A stretch of DNA of 64,000 nt from Atopobium minutum (GTDB taxonomy: Bacteria; Actinomycetota; Coriobacteriia; Coriobacteriales; Atopobiaceae), in NCBI GenBank assembly GCA_900105895.1, contig FNSH01000001.1:1352501-1416500 (forward strand), read 5' to 3'. This document shows positions 56,111 to 64,000 of the stretch, piece after piece (the stretch's first letter is position 1; every line of letters begins with the position of its first letter). The position numbers and the translations under genes were made by a program. A model generated the notes under the pieces. The model was not told the DNA's origin and ran no database searches. It saw nothing but the letters and a program-made list of their open reading frames with translations.

Positions 56111-57022
56111 ATGAAGTACGGGTTGTTGAGTGGCATACTGTGGGGCATTGATACGGTTGTGCTTGGTATTGCCCTGGGCATGGGGCTGTATGTAGGAAAT
56201 GCTCATGCTTCGTTTGTATCTGCTTGCATGCATGATATTTTTGCAGCGCTTATTTTGTTGGTGTGGATGGGAGCTCGCGGCCGTTTGAGTGATACCCTTG
56301 CGGCCATTAAAACGCGCAATGGGCAAGTTATTATGCTTGCCGCACTGCTTGGTGGTCCCATTGGCATGAGTGGGTATCTTGCTGCTATTGAGCACATCGG
56401 TCCTGGTTATACCGCTGCAATTTCTGCGTTTTATCCCGCGGTGGGAACCTTGCTTGCCGTGCTTGTTCTCAAGGAGCGTATGCAAGTCAAGCAGGTAGGC
56501 ATGCTGCTGTTGGCTCTGTTTGCCATCGTGTGCATTGGTTGGTCTTCCACAACTGGTGGTACCATGGACAATCCTTTGGCTGGTATTTTTGGTGCCTTGC
56601 TTTGCGTAGCTGGCTGGGGATCCGAGGCAGTTATTCTCGCTTGGGGCATGAGTGGAGAAGCGGTAGATAATGAGACCGCCTTACAAATTCGCGAGACAAC
56701 CTCTGCACTTGCCTATGTAGCAGTGGTTATGCCGCTTTCAGGCTCTCTGGGATCCTTTACACAGCTTGCTTTTACACCAGAAAATGCCGTTGTTGCCCTT
56801 GCTGCCTTAGCTGGTGTTGGATCGTATCTGTTCTACTACAAGGCCATTGACAGCATTGGTGCTGCACGCGGTATGGCTCTTAACATTTCTTATTCTGCTT
56901 GGGCAGTTTTGATCAGCGCCCTCATACTTCACGTAATCCCCAGCACTCTTGAAATTGTGTGCTGCATAGTCATTATTGTGGGAACAGTCTTATCTGCAAC
57001 GCCCGATTGGGGGAATTTTTAG
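56111..57022 (+). CDS. LicB-like DMT-family choline permease
   Basis: A 303-residue protein with about ten transmembrane helices in two EamA-type halves (GILWGIDTVVLGIALGMGLYV at the start; GIFGALLCVAGWGSEAVILAWGMS in the second half). Drug/metabolite transporters of this type include LicB of Haemophilus and Streptococcus, which import choline for phosphocholine decoration. The position directly after the LicC/LicA fusion strongly favours that role. It lies 17 bases after the fusion gene. Confidence 0.8.
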   Translation: MKYGLLSGILWGIDTVVLGIALGMGLYVGNAHASFVSACMHDIFAALILLVWMGARGRLSDTLAAIKTRNGQVIMLAALLGGPIGMSGYLAAIEHIGPGYTAAISAFYPAVGTLLAVLVLKERMQVKQVGMLLLALFAIVCIGWSSTTGGTMDNPLAGIFGALLCVAGWGSEAVILAWGMSGEAVDNETALQIRETTSALAYVAVVMPLSGSLGSFTQLAFTPENAVVALAALAGVGSYLFYYKAIDSIGAARGMALNISYSAWAVLISALILHVIPSTLEIVCCIVIIVGTVLSATPDWGNF

Positions 57023-57062
57023 TCAGTTCACGTAAAAAAGAAGAGTAAGACCTGGCTGACAT

Positions 57063-57091
57063 TTAGGTTCATAAGAGAATGGTGTTAGAAT
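57063..57091 (+). promoter_or_regulatory. Candidate promoter upstream of the YidC-glycerophosphotransferase gene
   Basis: TTAGGT at 57063-57068 and TAGAAT at 57086-57091, 17 bases apart, resemble -35 and -10 boxes in the 111-base gap before 57134. The -35 match is weak. Confidence 0.35.
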
Positions 57092-57133
57092 ACTGCGCGG
57101 CATAGTAAAACAAAATTATTTAAGGATTATTTC

Positions 57134-59041
57134 ATGCTGCAGCCATTAACTAACCTCTTCCTTGCCATTGTCGATTGGGCACATGGTTTAACCGGAAGCT
57201 ATTGGGTAGCAATCTTTGTATTTACCCTCGTTTCAAAGATTGTACTCATGCCACTCTCTTTGTGGTGTCAGAAGAATTCCATCGTTATGGTTCAAGTTAT
57301 GCCAGACCTTTTCCAGCTCAAGGAAAAGTACTTTGGCGATAAGGAAACCATCGGTGAGATGCAAAGTGAACTGTATAAGAAGCATCACTATCACCCACTA
57401 CTGAGCTTAATCCCTCTGGCGGTGCAGATCTTTATCCTATTTGCCTTGGTGGACGTTATTCATGCTATTACAGAGAGTGGAGCTGCTGGCACAGAGTTTT
57501 TGGGCTTGGTCCCCGCTGTCAATGGCGGTGCCTCCCTTATCATGGTTGTTGCAGCTACGCTTTCTGCGGTAGCTATGGGCTTTGCCTCTAATGTCATCAA
57601 CCCGCTCCAGCGTGAACAGTCTACGGCCGAGAAAAACACCACTAACGGCCTTTCCATTGCACTTTCACTGTTCCTGGCATTTTATGTTGCCTGTGGCATG
57701 GCTTTTTACTGGGTATGCTCCAACTTGCTTTCTATTGTGGTACAGCTTCTGTGCAATGTTATCATTCCACCTGCAAAGTCCATTGACTATGAGCGCCTTG
57801 AGCAAACTCGTTCTTCTTACGAGGCCATGGTTAATGCTACTAAGTCTGAGCATAAATGGTGGCAGCGTGACCCTCACGCAGCTCGTGAGCGTGCAGACTA
57901 CAAGCGTTTCTTTAAGATTGATAACAAGCACTTGGTGTTTTACTCCGAGGGCTCCGGCTTTTACAAGTACTTCCGCGGCGCCATCGAGTGGCTGCTCTCT
58001 CATTCCGACATTCGTATTCACTATGTAACCAGTGACCCTAACGATCAGATCTTTGATCTTGCAAAGTCTGAGCCTCGCATTCTTCCTTATTATTTGGGAC
58101 AGCGTCGTCTGATCACGCTTATGATGAAGATGGATGCGGACGTCGTAGTTACTTCTTTGGGTGATTTGGATAACTACTATATCAAGCGTTCCTATGTAAG
58201 CAAGGATACCGAGTATCTGTACATGTGCCATCACATGACATCTATGACGGTAACCTCTACACGCGGTGAATACACCAACTATGATGGCGTGTTGTGCGTT
58301 GGTCCTCATCAGCAAAAGGATGCCCGTGCTGTCGAGAAGTTCTATGGCACGCGTGAAAAGAAATTGCCGCTGGTCGGCTACGATCTTCTCGATCGTGAAA
58401 TTGCAGACTATGCTGCCATGGAAAAGACCGTTCATGAGCGTCCCGAGATTTTGATTGCTCCTACGTGGAACTATGACAACATCTTGGATTCTTGCATCAA
58501 TGACCTGCTTGATAACCTGCTGGGTCATGGATATCACATTACGCTGCGTCCTCACCCAGAGTACATTAAGCGCTATAAGTCCAAATTGGATGCATTGATG
58601 GAGCGCTATGCTTCCACTCCTGCAGAAGAGCTGACCTTTGAATGTGACTTCTCTGGTCATAGCTCTATCTTGGAAGCTGATATTTTGATTACCGACTGGT
58701 CTTCTATTTCTGCCGAGTTCTCCTTCACTACGCTTAAGCCCTGCTTGTTTGTGGATACAACCATGAAGGAATTAAATCCTGATTGGAAGCAGATTACTGA
58801 GTGGACTCCCTCTGACATCAGCATTCGCAATGAGATTGGTCGTTCGGTGGATCCCAAGAACCTGAGCGGGCTATGCGAGACCATCGACGACATGGTAAAA
58901 AATCCCCAGACCTGGGCCTCTCAGATTGAAGACATTCGCAGCAACATGATTAGCAATTTGGGTCATGGTGGCGAGGCAGCAGGTAAGTTCATCCTCGATG
59001 AGGTACTTGCTCACCAAAAGGCAAAGCAGGGGGATAAGTAA
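57134..59041 (+). CDS. Fusion of a YidC/Oxa1-like membrane domain with a CDP-glycerol glycerophosphotransferase
   Basis: A 635-residue protein. Residues 1-235 match YidC/Oxa1: YWVAIFVFTLVSKIVLMPLS, PDLFQLKEKYFGDKETI, LYKKHHYHPLLSLIPLAVQ, and a FYWVCSNLLSIVVQ helix near 195. The groove residue is Lys35, where YidC normally has Arg. Residues 250-635 form a TagB/TagF-type transferase with HLVFYSEGSGFYKYF, MCHHMT, a LIAPTWNYDN loop, LRPHPEYIKRY and ITDWSSISAEF near the end. Such enzymes add glycerol-phosphate from CDP-glycerol to a lipid-linked acceptor at the membrane. The two halves normally occur as separate proteins, and I know of no described fusion. It overlaps the next gene by one base. 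Confidence 0.85.
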   Translation: MLQPLTNLFLAIVDWAHGLTGSYWVAIFVFTLVSKIVLMPLSLWCQKNSIVMVQVMPDLFQLKEKYFGDKETIGEMQSELYKKHHYHPLLSLIPLAVQIFILFALVDVIHAITESGAAGTEFLGLVPAVNGGASLIMVVAATLSAVAMGFASNVINPLQREQSTAEKNTTNGLSIALSLFLAFYVACGMAFYWVCSNLLSIVVQLLCNVIIPPAKSIDYERLEQTRSSYEAMVNATKSEHKWWQRDPHAARERADYKRFFKIDNKHLVFYSEGSGFYKYFRGAIEWLLSHSDIRIHYVTSDPNDQIFDLAKSEPRILPYYLGQRRLITLMMKMDADVVVTSLGDLDNYYIKRSYVSKDTEYLYMCHHMTSMTVTSTRGEYTNYDGVLCVGPHQQKDARAVEKFYGTREKKLPLVGYDLLDREIADYAAMEKTVHERPEILIAPTWNYDNILDSCINDLLDNLLGHGYHITLRPHPEYIKRYKSKLDALMERYASTPAEELTFECDFSGHSSILEADILITDWSSISAEFSFTTLKPCLFVDTTMKELNPDWKQITEWTPSDISIRNEIGRSVDPKNLSGLCETIDDMVKNPQTWASQIEDIRSNMISNLGHGGEAAGKFILDEVLAHQKAKQGDK

Positions 59042-61206
59042 TGCAAACTAATAACAAGCACGTGAGGCATCTGAAACGTGCCCTTCTTGTCTGTGATGTA
59101 GTATTTGCTGCAAGTTTGCTGCTCATTTGGGCTCTTGCTGTACCTACGCCAGCTTGGGCCTATGTTGATCCTTCAGTTATGACTTACACCATTCAAGCAT
59201 TGGCTGGTGTAGCGGTAGCGCTATCCGCTGTTGCTGGTATTGCCTTTAGGCGTTCTCGCAAGGTTATTCTTAAGCTTTTACACATTGAAGAAAGGCGTGA
59301 GGTAGAGGCTCAGGTCTCAACCATTACGCCCGATCAAAAAGCATCTGTTGATGCTGTTGCAAAGCAAGCACTTGCATCGAGTGTGATTGCACAAAACACC
59401 AGCTTGGGGTCTCATAATGAGGGCGAGTCCATCAAGTGGACAACCCGCTTGCTGGCTGCACTGTGCGTTTCGCTATTCTTTGCATTTACCCTGCTTATTG
59501 TGGCACCTTACGAGATTATTGCTGGTAATTCGGCAAGTTTGGTTTTTGGTATCTCTCAGGTATGGTGGGTCTTTATTCTCCCAGCACTGCTCGTAGCTGC
59601 GGTATCTACAGCGGTTTTAACGCTGCTGCGCAAGCGTGTCTTTAACCTGGGTCTTATGCTGGTCTTTGGCTTTACCTTAGCCTGCTATATCCAGGTTCTC
59701 TTCCTCAACATTGGCCTGCCAACCTCTACCGGTGCGACCATTGCTTGGTCTGACTACACTAAGATTTCTTGCTTTACTTTTGTAGTTTGGGCACTTATTT
59801 TTATCGCGCCCTTTACCCTCTCACAGCTTAATCGCAATCTGTCCCGTAAGATTGTAAGCATTGTTTCGTTAGCATTAATCTTGGTGCAGCTTGTAGGCGT
59901 GGGTAGCATATTTGCAAAGAGTCACCTGAGCAATTCAGATGCCCCTCAAGAAGAGTACACGGTTACCGAGAAGGGCATGTTTACCGTCTCTCCAAAGAAG
60001 AATACGGTTATCTTCGTACTTGATATGTACGATACGCCCATGGATTTAATTCCGCTTACCAAATCTAATCCAGACCTGCTCAAGGAAATGACAGGCTTTA
60101 CCTGGTTCCAAAACGTTACCTCTGTTATTACGCCTACGCGTGATGCTGTACCTGCAATACTTACAAGCTATCAGCCTAATCATGATGCTAACTTTGACAA
60201 GATGGCATGGGATAGGTGGGACTATACTGACTTTATGGGTGATCTTACCAAGGCTGGATACGATATTGGTATTTATTCTGAGAACGTGAGTCCTCAGGTG
60301 GAGCAAGTCAGCAAGCGTGCTATGAACTTCTTGCCCAATGACGAGGCTGCGAGCAATGCTCCTAAACTCAATGTGAAGGGGACCCTCAAGGCTATTTATG
60401 AGTGTGCTTTGTTCCGTGATTTACCATGGCCCTTCAAGCCCTTCTTCTGGTTCTATACAGATGACGTTAACAATGCCATGATTAAGCGTGCGGATACCAC
60501 GCAGAGCAACACCTATGATGATACGGTTCCGTACACCACCAATGACCCACTCTATTTCCAAAAACTCAAGAATGTCAGGCTTTCTTATGGTGACACCACC
60601 AAGGAAGGTAGCTTCCGCTTTATTCACCTGCTTGGTCCACACTGGCCCAATACTATGGACGAGAATGGTGTGGATATTGGTGAATCCACGCGCGCTCAGC
60701 AAGCTACGGGTTCTATGAATATCGTGAGTGAGTACATTCGTCAGCTCAAAGAGCTTGGTGTGTATGACCAGACAACCATCATGATCATTTCGGATCATGG
60801 CTATATGTCTGGTACGGGCAACCTGGATCTTACAACCTTTGCCGCTAATCCCATCTTCTTGGTCAAGCCTGCTCAATCGGCTCAAGCCGATGCAGAACCT
60901 TGCAAGATTTCCCAGGCGCCTCTGAGTTTGTTGGATGTTATGCCTACTGCGCTTACTGCTTCGGATGTTCCGATGACACGTCAAGGCGATGGTATGAATG
61001 CGTTTGATGTTACTGATCCCAACCGTCCAAGAATCTTTGAGATGTTAAGTAGAAATAGCAGCGGATTTGAGTATGGCGTTGTAGAGTACAGTATCATTGG
61101 TGATGCCAACGACTTTACTACCTGGAAGCCCACTGGCTGGGTTATGCACTATCCGCGTAATGAGGCATCCTGGTGGGAGGACCGCGGTTCTCGTACGGTT
61201 GGCTAG
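59041..61206 (+). CDS. LTA-synthase/sulfatase-like membrane transferase, paralog 1
   Basis: A 721-residue protein with about seven transmembrane helices in the first 305 residues and a C-terminal alkaline-phosphatase-superfamily domain outside the membrane. Likely metal and active-site residues are Asp328 (VIFVLDMYDTP), Thr364/Thr366 (ITPTRDAVPAILTS), His534 (IHLLGPHWPN) and Asp585-His586 (IISDHGYM). This matches the Thr-nucleophile layout of LtaS and phosphoethanolamine transferases, which act on lipid-derived phosphoryl groups. An N-terminal YVDPSVMTYT module is shared with the next gene. It would transfer glycerol-phosphate or phosphocholine groups to an exported polymer (inference). Confidence 0.8.
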   Translation: MQTNNKHVRHLKRALLVCDVVFAASLLLIWALAVPTPAWAYVDPSVMTYTIQALAGVAVALSAVAGIAFRRSRKVILKLLHIEERREVEAQVSTITPDQKASVDAVAKQALASSVIAQNTSLGSHNEGESIKWTTRLLAALCVSLFFAFTLLIVAPYEIIAGNSASLVFGISQVWWVFILPALLVAAVSTAVLTLLRKRVFNLGLMLVFGFTLACYIQVLFLNIGLPTSTGATIAWSDYTKISCFTFVVWALIFIAPFTLSQLNRNLSRKIVSIVSLALILVQLVGVGSIFAKSHLSNSDAPQEEYTVTEKGMFTVSPKKNTVIFVLDMYDTPMDLIPLTKSNPDLLKEMTGFTWFQNVTSVITPTRDAVPAILTSYQPNHDANFDKMAWDRWDYTDFMGDLTKAGYDIGIYSENVSPQVEQVSKRAMNFLPNDEAASNAPKLNVKGTLKAIYECALFRDLPWPFKPFFWFYTDDVNNAMIKRADTTQSNTYDDTVPYTTNDPLYFQKLKNVRLSYGDTTKEGSFRFIHLLGPHWPNTMDENGVDIGESTRAQQATGSMNIVSEYIRQLKELGVYDQTTIMIISDHGYMSGTGNLDLTTFAANPIFLVKPAQSAQADAEPCKISQAPLSLLDVMPTALTASDVPMTRQGDGMNAFDVTDPNRPRIFEMLSRNSSGFEYGVVEYSIIGDANDFTTWKPTGWVMHYPRNEASWWEDRGSRTVG

Positions 61207-61241
61207 AGCGAAACTACTAGGAAATAAAATATGGAACTTCA

Positions 61242-63362
61242 ATGAACGTAAAACAAGACATCGCTACAGTTCATGACGTCGTAGCTAGGGTAGCTCTCCT
61301 TGCGTATGACGCAGTGTTTGTCCTCAGTCTGTTTTTGGTTTGGACGCTGGCGATACCTACGCCAGCTCAGGCCTATGTTGATCCTTCGGTCATGACCTAC
61401 ACCATTCAGGCATTGGCTGGTGTAGCCGTAGCTTTATCTGCAGTTATCGGTGTTATGTGGCGCCGCTTAAGACGCCATGCGATCAGGCTTCTCAAGATTG
61501 ACGATAAGCGCGAGAAAGAAGCTGAGGTTCACTACTATGCAGATGGTGTAGTACCAGCAGCAGCTCAAATTGAGGCTGCAAACGTTGCTGCCAATCTATC
61601 TCAGACATCAAAGCAACCACGTATGAGCTGGATAAAAAGGTTGTTACTTGCGTTGATCCCATCGTTTGCATGCTCGCTGTCCCTACTGTTTTTCTCGCCG
61701 TTGGAAATGATTGTTGGTGCGGAATCTCAGCTTGCGTTTAAGACTGCCAGCGTGTGGGGCATTATGTTTCTTATTGCGCTTGGCTGTGGACTCGTGCTTG
61801 CGCTCATGCTCTCTGTCTTTTGGGGTAAGGGGTATGCTGCTTTGCTTACTCTCGTTTCCGCCTGTACGTTTGGCATGTTTTTGCAGTCCTTGCTTCTTAA
61901 TACTGGATTGCCCGAAGCAACAGGTATTGCTGTGTTATGGGGTTCATTCAGGTTCCAAATGCTTATTAATGCTGTGATATGGGCACTTATTATTGCAGCA
62001 TTCTTTGTGGTTGCCCACAAATTTAAAAACTTGTCCTCAGTACTTCAGCTCGCTCTATGCGTGGTATTAGTGCTGGTACAGACCGTGAGCTTGGTGGCTG
62101 GTGTTGTGGCAGCTAACAGCAACAATGATTCCGGGCGTGTACGCATGACCGAAGAGGGGCTCTTTACTGTTTCTAAAAAGAAGAACACCATCGTGTTTAT
62201 CTTGGATACCTTTGACACTGAGGATATGTTGTGCTTACAAAGCGAGCAAAAAAATACGCTTGCAGCTTTTGACGGCTTTACCTTCTATAACAACTCAAGC
62301 GGCAAGATGATTCCTACGCGTTATGCTATTCCGTATTTGCTTTCTGGTGTGCAACCTACAAAGGATGAGACGTTTAGCAATTGGTGTCGCACTATGTATG
62401 ATCGCAGTTCATTTTTGTCTGATATCAAGAATGCGGGCTATTCCATTGGCGTTTACTCCGATGATGGTTCGGTTCATTTTCCAGAGAAGCTCGCCGATAA
62501 GACTGTGAATATACATAAAATTGAGGGCGCTGATATTAATCCAAAGGGTGCCATTAAGGTTCTTACAAAATGCGGTATTTACAAAAGTGCGCCCTGGATG
62601 ATAAAGCCATTCTTCTGGTTTTATCAAGATGAGCTTAATGAAAATATCGTTGATCAATCTCGTGTAGATCCCGCCAATGTTCCCTATGTAGAAAAGGATG
62701 GCGCTTTCCATGAGAAGCTTGTGGAAAGGAAGCTTTCGGCCAGCGATGAAGGTCAAAATGGTGCCTTTAGATTCATTCACCTTTTGGGTACTCACGCACC
62801 ATATGTCTTAAACGACAAGGGCTTCCAAACAGGTAAGTCTGACATTGATGCCCAGGCGCGCGGTTCTCTCAAGATTGTTGCCGACTACATTCAGCAGCTA
62901 AAGGATTTGGGTGTATACGATAATACAACCATTATTGTGACTGCTGATCATGGTCGTTTTGACTTCACTGCTAGCTGGTGTAAGGACTTTAATCCCAAAG
63001 CGTTGGCGAGTGCAGGTCTTACTAATGGTGGTAAAGATATAGGCAGGACTACGTGTCCTATATGGCTTGTCAAGCCAGCCCAGTCTGCTCAAGAAGATGC
63101 ACTTCCTTGCAAGACTTCTGATGTGCCTACAGGACATGAGGACTATGCAGCAACCGTTATCGATTCTGTAGGTGGCGACTATTCAAAGTATGGTACGCCT
63201 ACCTGGATGGTTGGACCTGAACCGCGCGTTCGTACGTACTTTGAAACCATTCATAACGCAAGCGATAAGGTAGACATTGAAATACAAGAGTATGAAATTA
63301 GGGGAGACGCCAATAATTTTGACAACTGGAAAAAGACGGGTCAAATTTGGAGTCTCTTGTAG
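61242..63362 (+). CDS. LTA-synthase/sulfatase-like membrane transferase, paralog 2
   Basis: A 706-residue protein of the same architecture as the preceding one: about seven helices, then an extracytoplasmic catalytic domain. The domain has Asp322 (VFILDTFDTED), Thr359 (KMIPTRYAIPYLLS), a FIHLLGTHAPY segment and Asp569-His570 (TADHGRFDF). It shares the YVDPSVMTYT module and the WLVKPAQSAQ segment with paralog 1, but the rest has diverged widely. The end SLL stop at 63362 is followed by a terminator. The two copies may add different groups or act on different acceptors. Confidence 0.8.
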   Translation: MNVKQDIATVHDVVARVALLAYDAVFVLSLFLVWTLAIPTPAQAYVDPSVMTYTIQALAGVAVALSAVIGVMWRRLRRHAIRLLKIDDKREKEAEVHYYADGVVPAAAQIEAANVAANLSQTSKQPRMSWIKRLLLALIPSFACSLSLLFFSPLEMIVGAESQLAFKTASVWGIMFLIALGCGLVLALMLSVFWGKGYAALLTLVSACTFGMFLQSLLLNTGLPEATGIAVLWGSFRFQMLINAVIWALIIAAFFVVAHKFKNLSSVLQLALCVVLVLVQTVSLVAGVVAANSNNDSGRVRMTEEGLFTVSKKKNTIVFILDTFDTEDMLCLQSEQKNTLAAFDGFTFYNNSSGKMIPTRYAIPYLLSGVQPTKDETFSNWCRTMYDRSSFLSDIKNAGYSIGVYSDDGSVHFPEKLADKTVNIHKIEGADINPKGAIKVLTKCGIYKSAPWMIKPFFWFYQDELNENIVDQSRVDPANVPYVEKDGAFHEKLVERKLSASDEGQNGAFRFIHLLGTHAPYVLNDKGFQTGKSDIDAQARGSLKIVADYIQQLKDLGVYDNTTIIVTADHGRFDFTASWCKDFNPKALASAGLTNGGKDIGRTTCPIWLVKPAQSAQEDALPCKTSDVPTGHEDYAATVIDSVGGDYSKYGTPTWMVGPEPRVRTYFETIHNASDKVDIEIQEYEIRGDANNFDNWKKTGQIWSLL

Positions 63363-63438
63363 TGAGTGCTCAAGAGCTGTTTTGTCGGTCAGTGAGTAGG
63401 CTAAAAAGGCCATAAAACTAGCTCGTATAGATAGCTAT

Positions 63439-63473
63439 AAAGGCTTTGTCGGTAGCACGGCAAAACCTTTTTT
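63439..63473 (+). terminator. Terminator after the polymer locus
   Basis: The arms at 63439-63453 and 63457-63470 pair with a few wobbles (AAAGGCTTTG side with CAAAACCTTT side) and are followed by TTT. It closes the 54.3-63.4 kb locus. Confidence 0.75.
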
Positions 63474-63653
63474 GTATGCTGAGCTACTGTGTTTGCAAAG
63501 CAACAGTCACGCCGATAAGGACATAGTTTATTATGTTAGTTGTGTAGTAACAATTTATTTTACAATGTTCAGATACAGCATCAGTCTTTAGGGAATAGTG
63601 TTGAATAAGGAGAAGCGCAGACAGCTGCGCGTACACTACGGGAAGGAAAAAAT

Positions 63654-64000
63654 ATGGCAGAGGCACGTTTTTATCACTGTAATCATTGTGGCAATGTTGT
63701 GACACTTTTGCATGCAGGTGGCGGCACTCTTAAGTGCTGCACCGATGGCGACGCTATGGAGCTTTTGGTTCCCAATACCACTGATGCTGCCACGGAAAAG
63801 CACGTTCCTACCCTAACCAAGGAGGACGGCAAGCTTGTTGTAACCATTGGTTCTGTAGAACATCCCATGATTGAGAAGCATTATATTGAGTTTATTGCTC
63901 TGGTAAAGGCTAACGGAGACACCATCATCAAGCATCTTAAGGCTGGCGATAAGCCCTGCGCTAAGTTCTGTGCACATGGCCTAGAGGGTGCAACGGTGTA
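63654..64000 (+). CDS. dfx: Desulfoferrodoxin (superoxide reductase), partial at window end
   Basis: An ATG at 63654 follows GGAAGGA and opens a frame of 115 residues that is cut by the window edge. The N-terminal desulforedoxin domain has Cys9, Cys12, Cys28 and Cys29 (HCNHCGNVV, LKCCTDG), binding a rubredoxin-like Fe. The superoxide-reductase domain supplies His50 (KHVPT), His70 (SVEHPM) and His76 (KHYIEF); the last Cys and His ligands lie beyond the window. The enzyme reduces superoxide to hydrogen peroxide without making oxygen, typical of anaerobes. It is class II (with the desulforedoxin domain). Confidence 0.93.
   Translation, partial: MAEARFYHCNHCGNVVTLLHAGGGTLKCCTDGDAMELLVPNTTDAATEKHVPTLTKEDGKLVVTIGSVEHPMIEKHYIEFIALVKANGDTIIKHLKAGDKPCAKFCAHGLEGATV

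Noticed and set aside
57665..58660. 331-residue minus-strand ORF over the YidC-glycerophosphotransferase gene
   Set aside because: The composition is typical of antisense shadow frames and the plus-strand frame carries all the conserved motifs.

Overview
This 64 kb window is a chromosomal segment of an anaerobic Gram-positive bacterium, most likely an Actinomycetota of class Coriobacteriia (Atopobium/Lancefieldella-like). That is inferred from moderate GC, several sugar PTS systems, a sufCBDSU operon ending in an Rrf2 regulator, gatCAB next to asnS, a desulfoferrodoxin and a teichoic-acid/phosphocholine-type locus. I see no tRNA, rRNA, CRISPR array, phage or insertion sequence.

Layout. 1-4.8 kb: the start of a fluoride channel gene, then an oxidoreductase/MFS/SDR catabolic set on the minus strand with a divergent, frameshifted LysR gene. 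4.8-12.8 kb: a peptidoglycan-sugar salvage island (murQ, a lactose/cellobiose-family PTS, an RpiR regulator, a MupG-like 6-phospho-muramidase, a BadF-type amino-sugar kinase, anmK). 12.8-15.8 kb: tex and a DeoR regulator. 16.1-22.8 kb: an ascorbate (ula)-type operon with IIA, IIC, IIB, an unknown propeller-like protein, UlaG, UlaF and UlaE, but no UlaD. 23-30.7 kb: long-form purL, fba, a secreted NlpC/P60 hydrolase and two conserved unknowns. 30.8-36.3 kb: the Fe-S assembly operon sufC-B-D-S-U-rrf2. 36.6-42.4 kb: gatCAB, a GIY-YIG protein, a histidine phosphatase and asnS. 42.5-54 kb: an orphan RelB/DinJ-like antitoxin, an AddB/AddA-type recombination nuclease pair, dnaE and an FKBP isomerase. 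54.3-63.4 kb: a cell-surface polymer locus. The window ends inside a desulfoferrodoxin gene.

The most unusual part is 54.3-63.4 kb. One gene fuses a winged helix to a LicC-like cytidylyltransferase and a LicA-like kinase. A LicB-like permease follows. Next is a single ORF joining a YidC/Oxa1-like membrane domain to a CDP-glycerol glycerophosphotransferase domain. Two paralogous polytopic LTA-synthase/sulfatase-like proteins close the locus. Together they look like a phosphocholine-decorated, glycerol-phosphate-containing envelope polymer pathway with no LicD in view (inference).

Three genes (the LysR regulator, the Lac-type PTS IIC and the Ula-type PTS IIB) each carry one frameshift at a short homopolymer. 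All three would be full length after a one-base correction, so sequencing error and recent decay both need to be considered.
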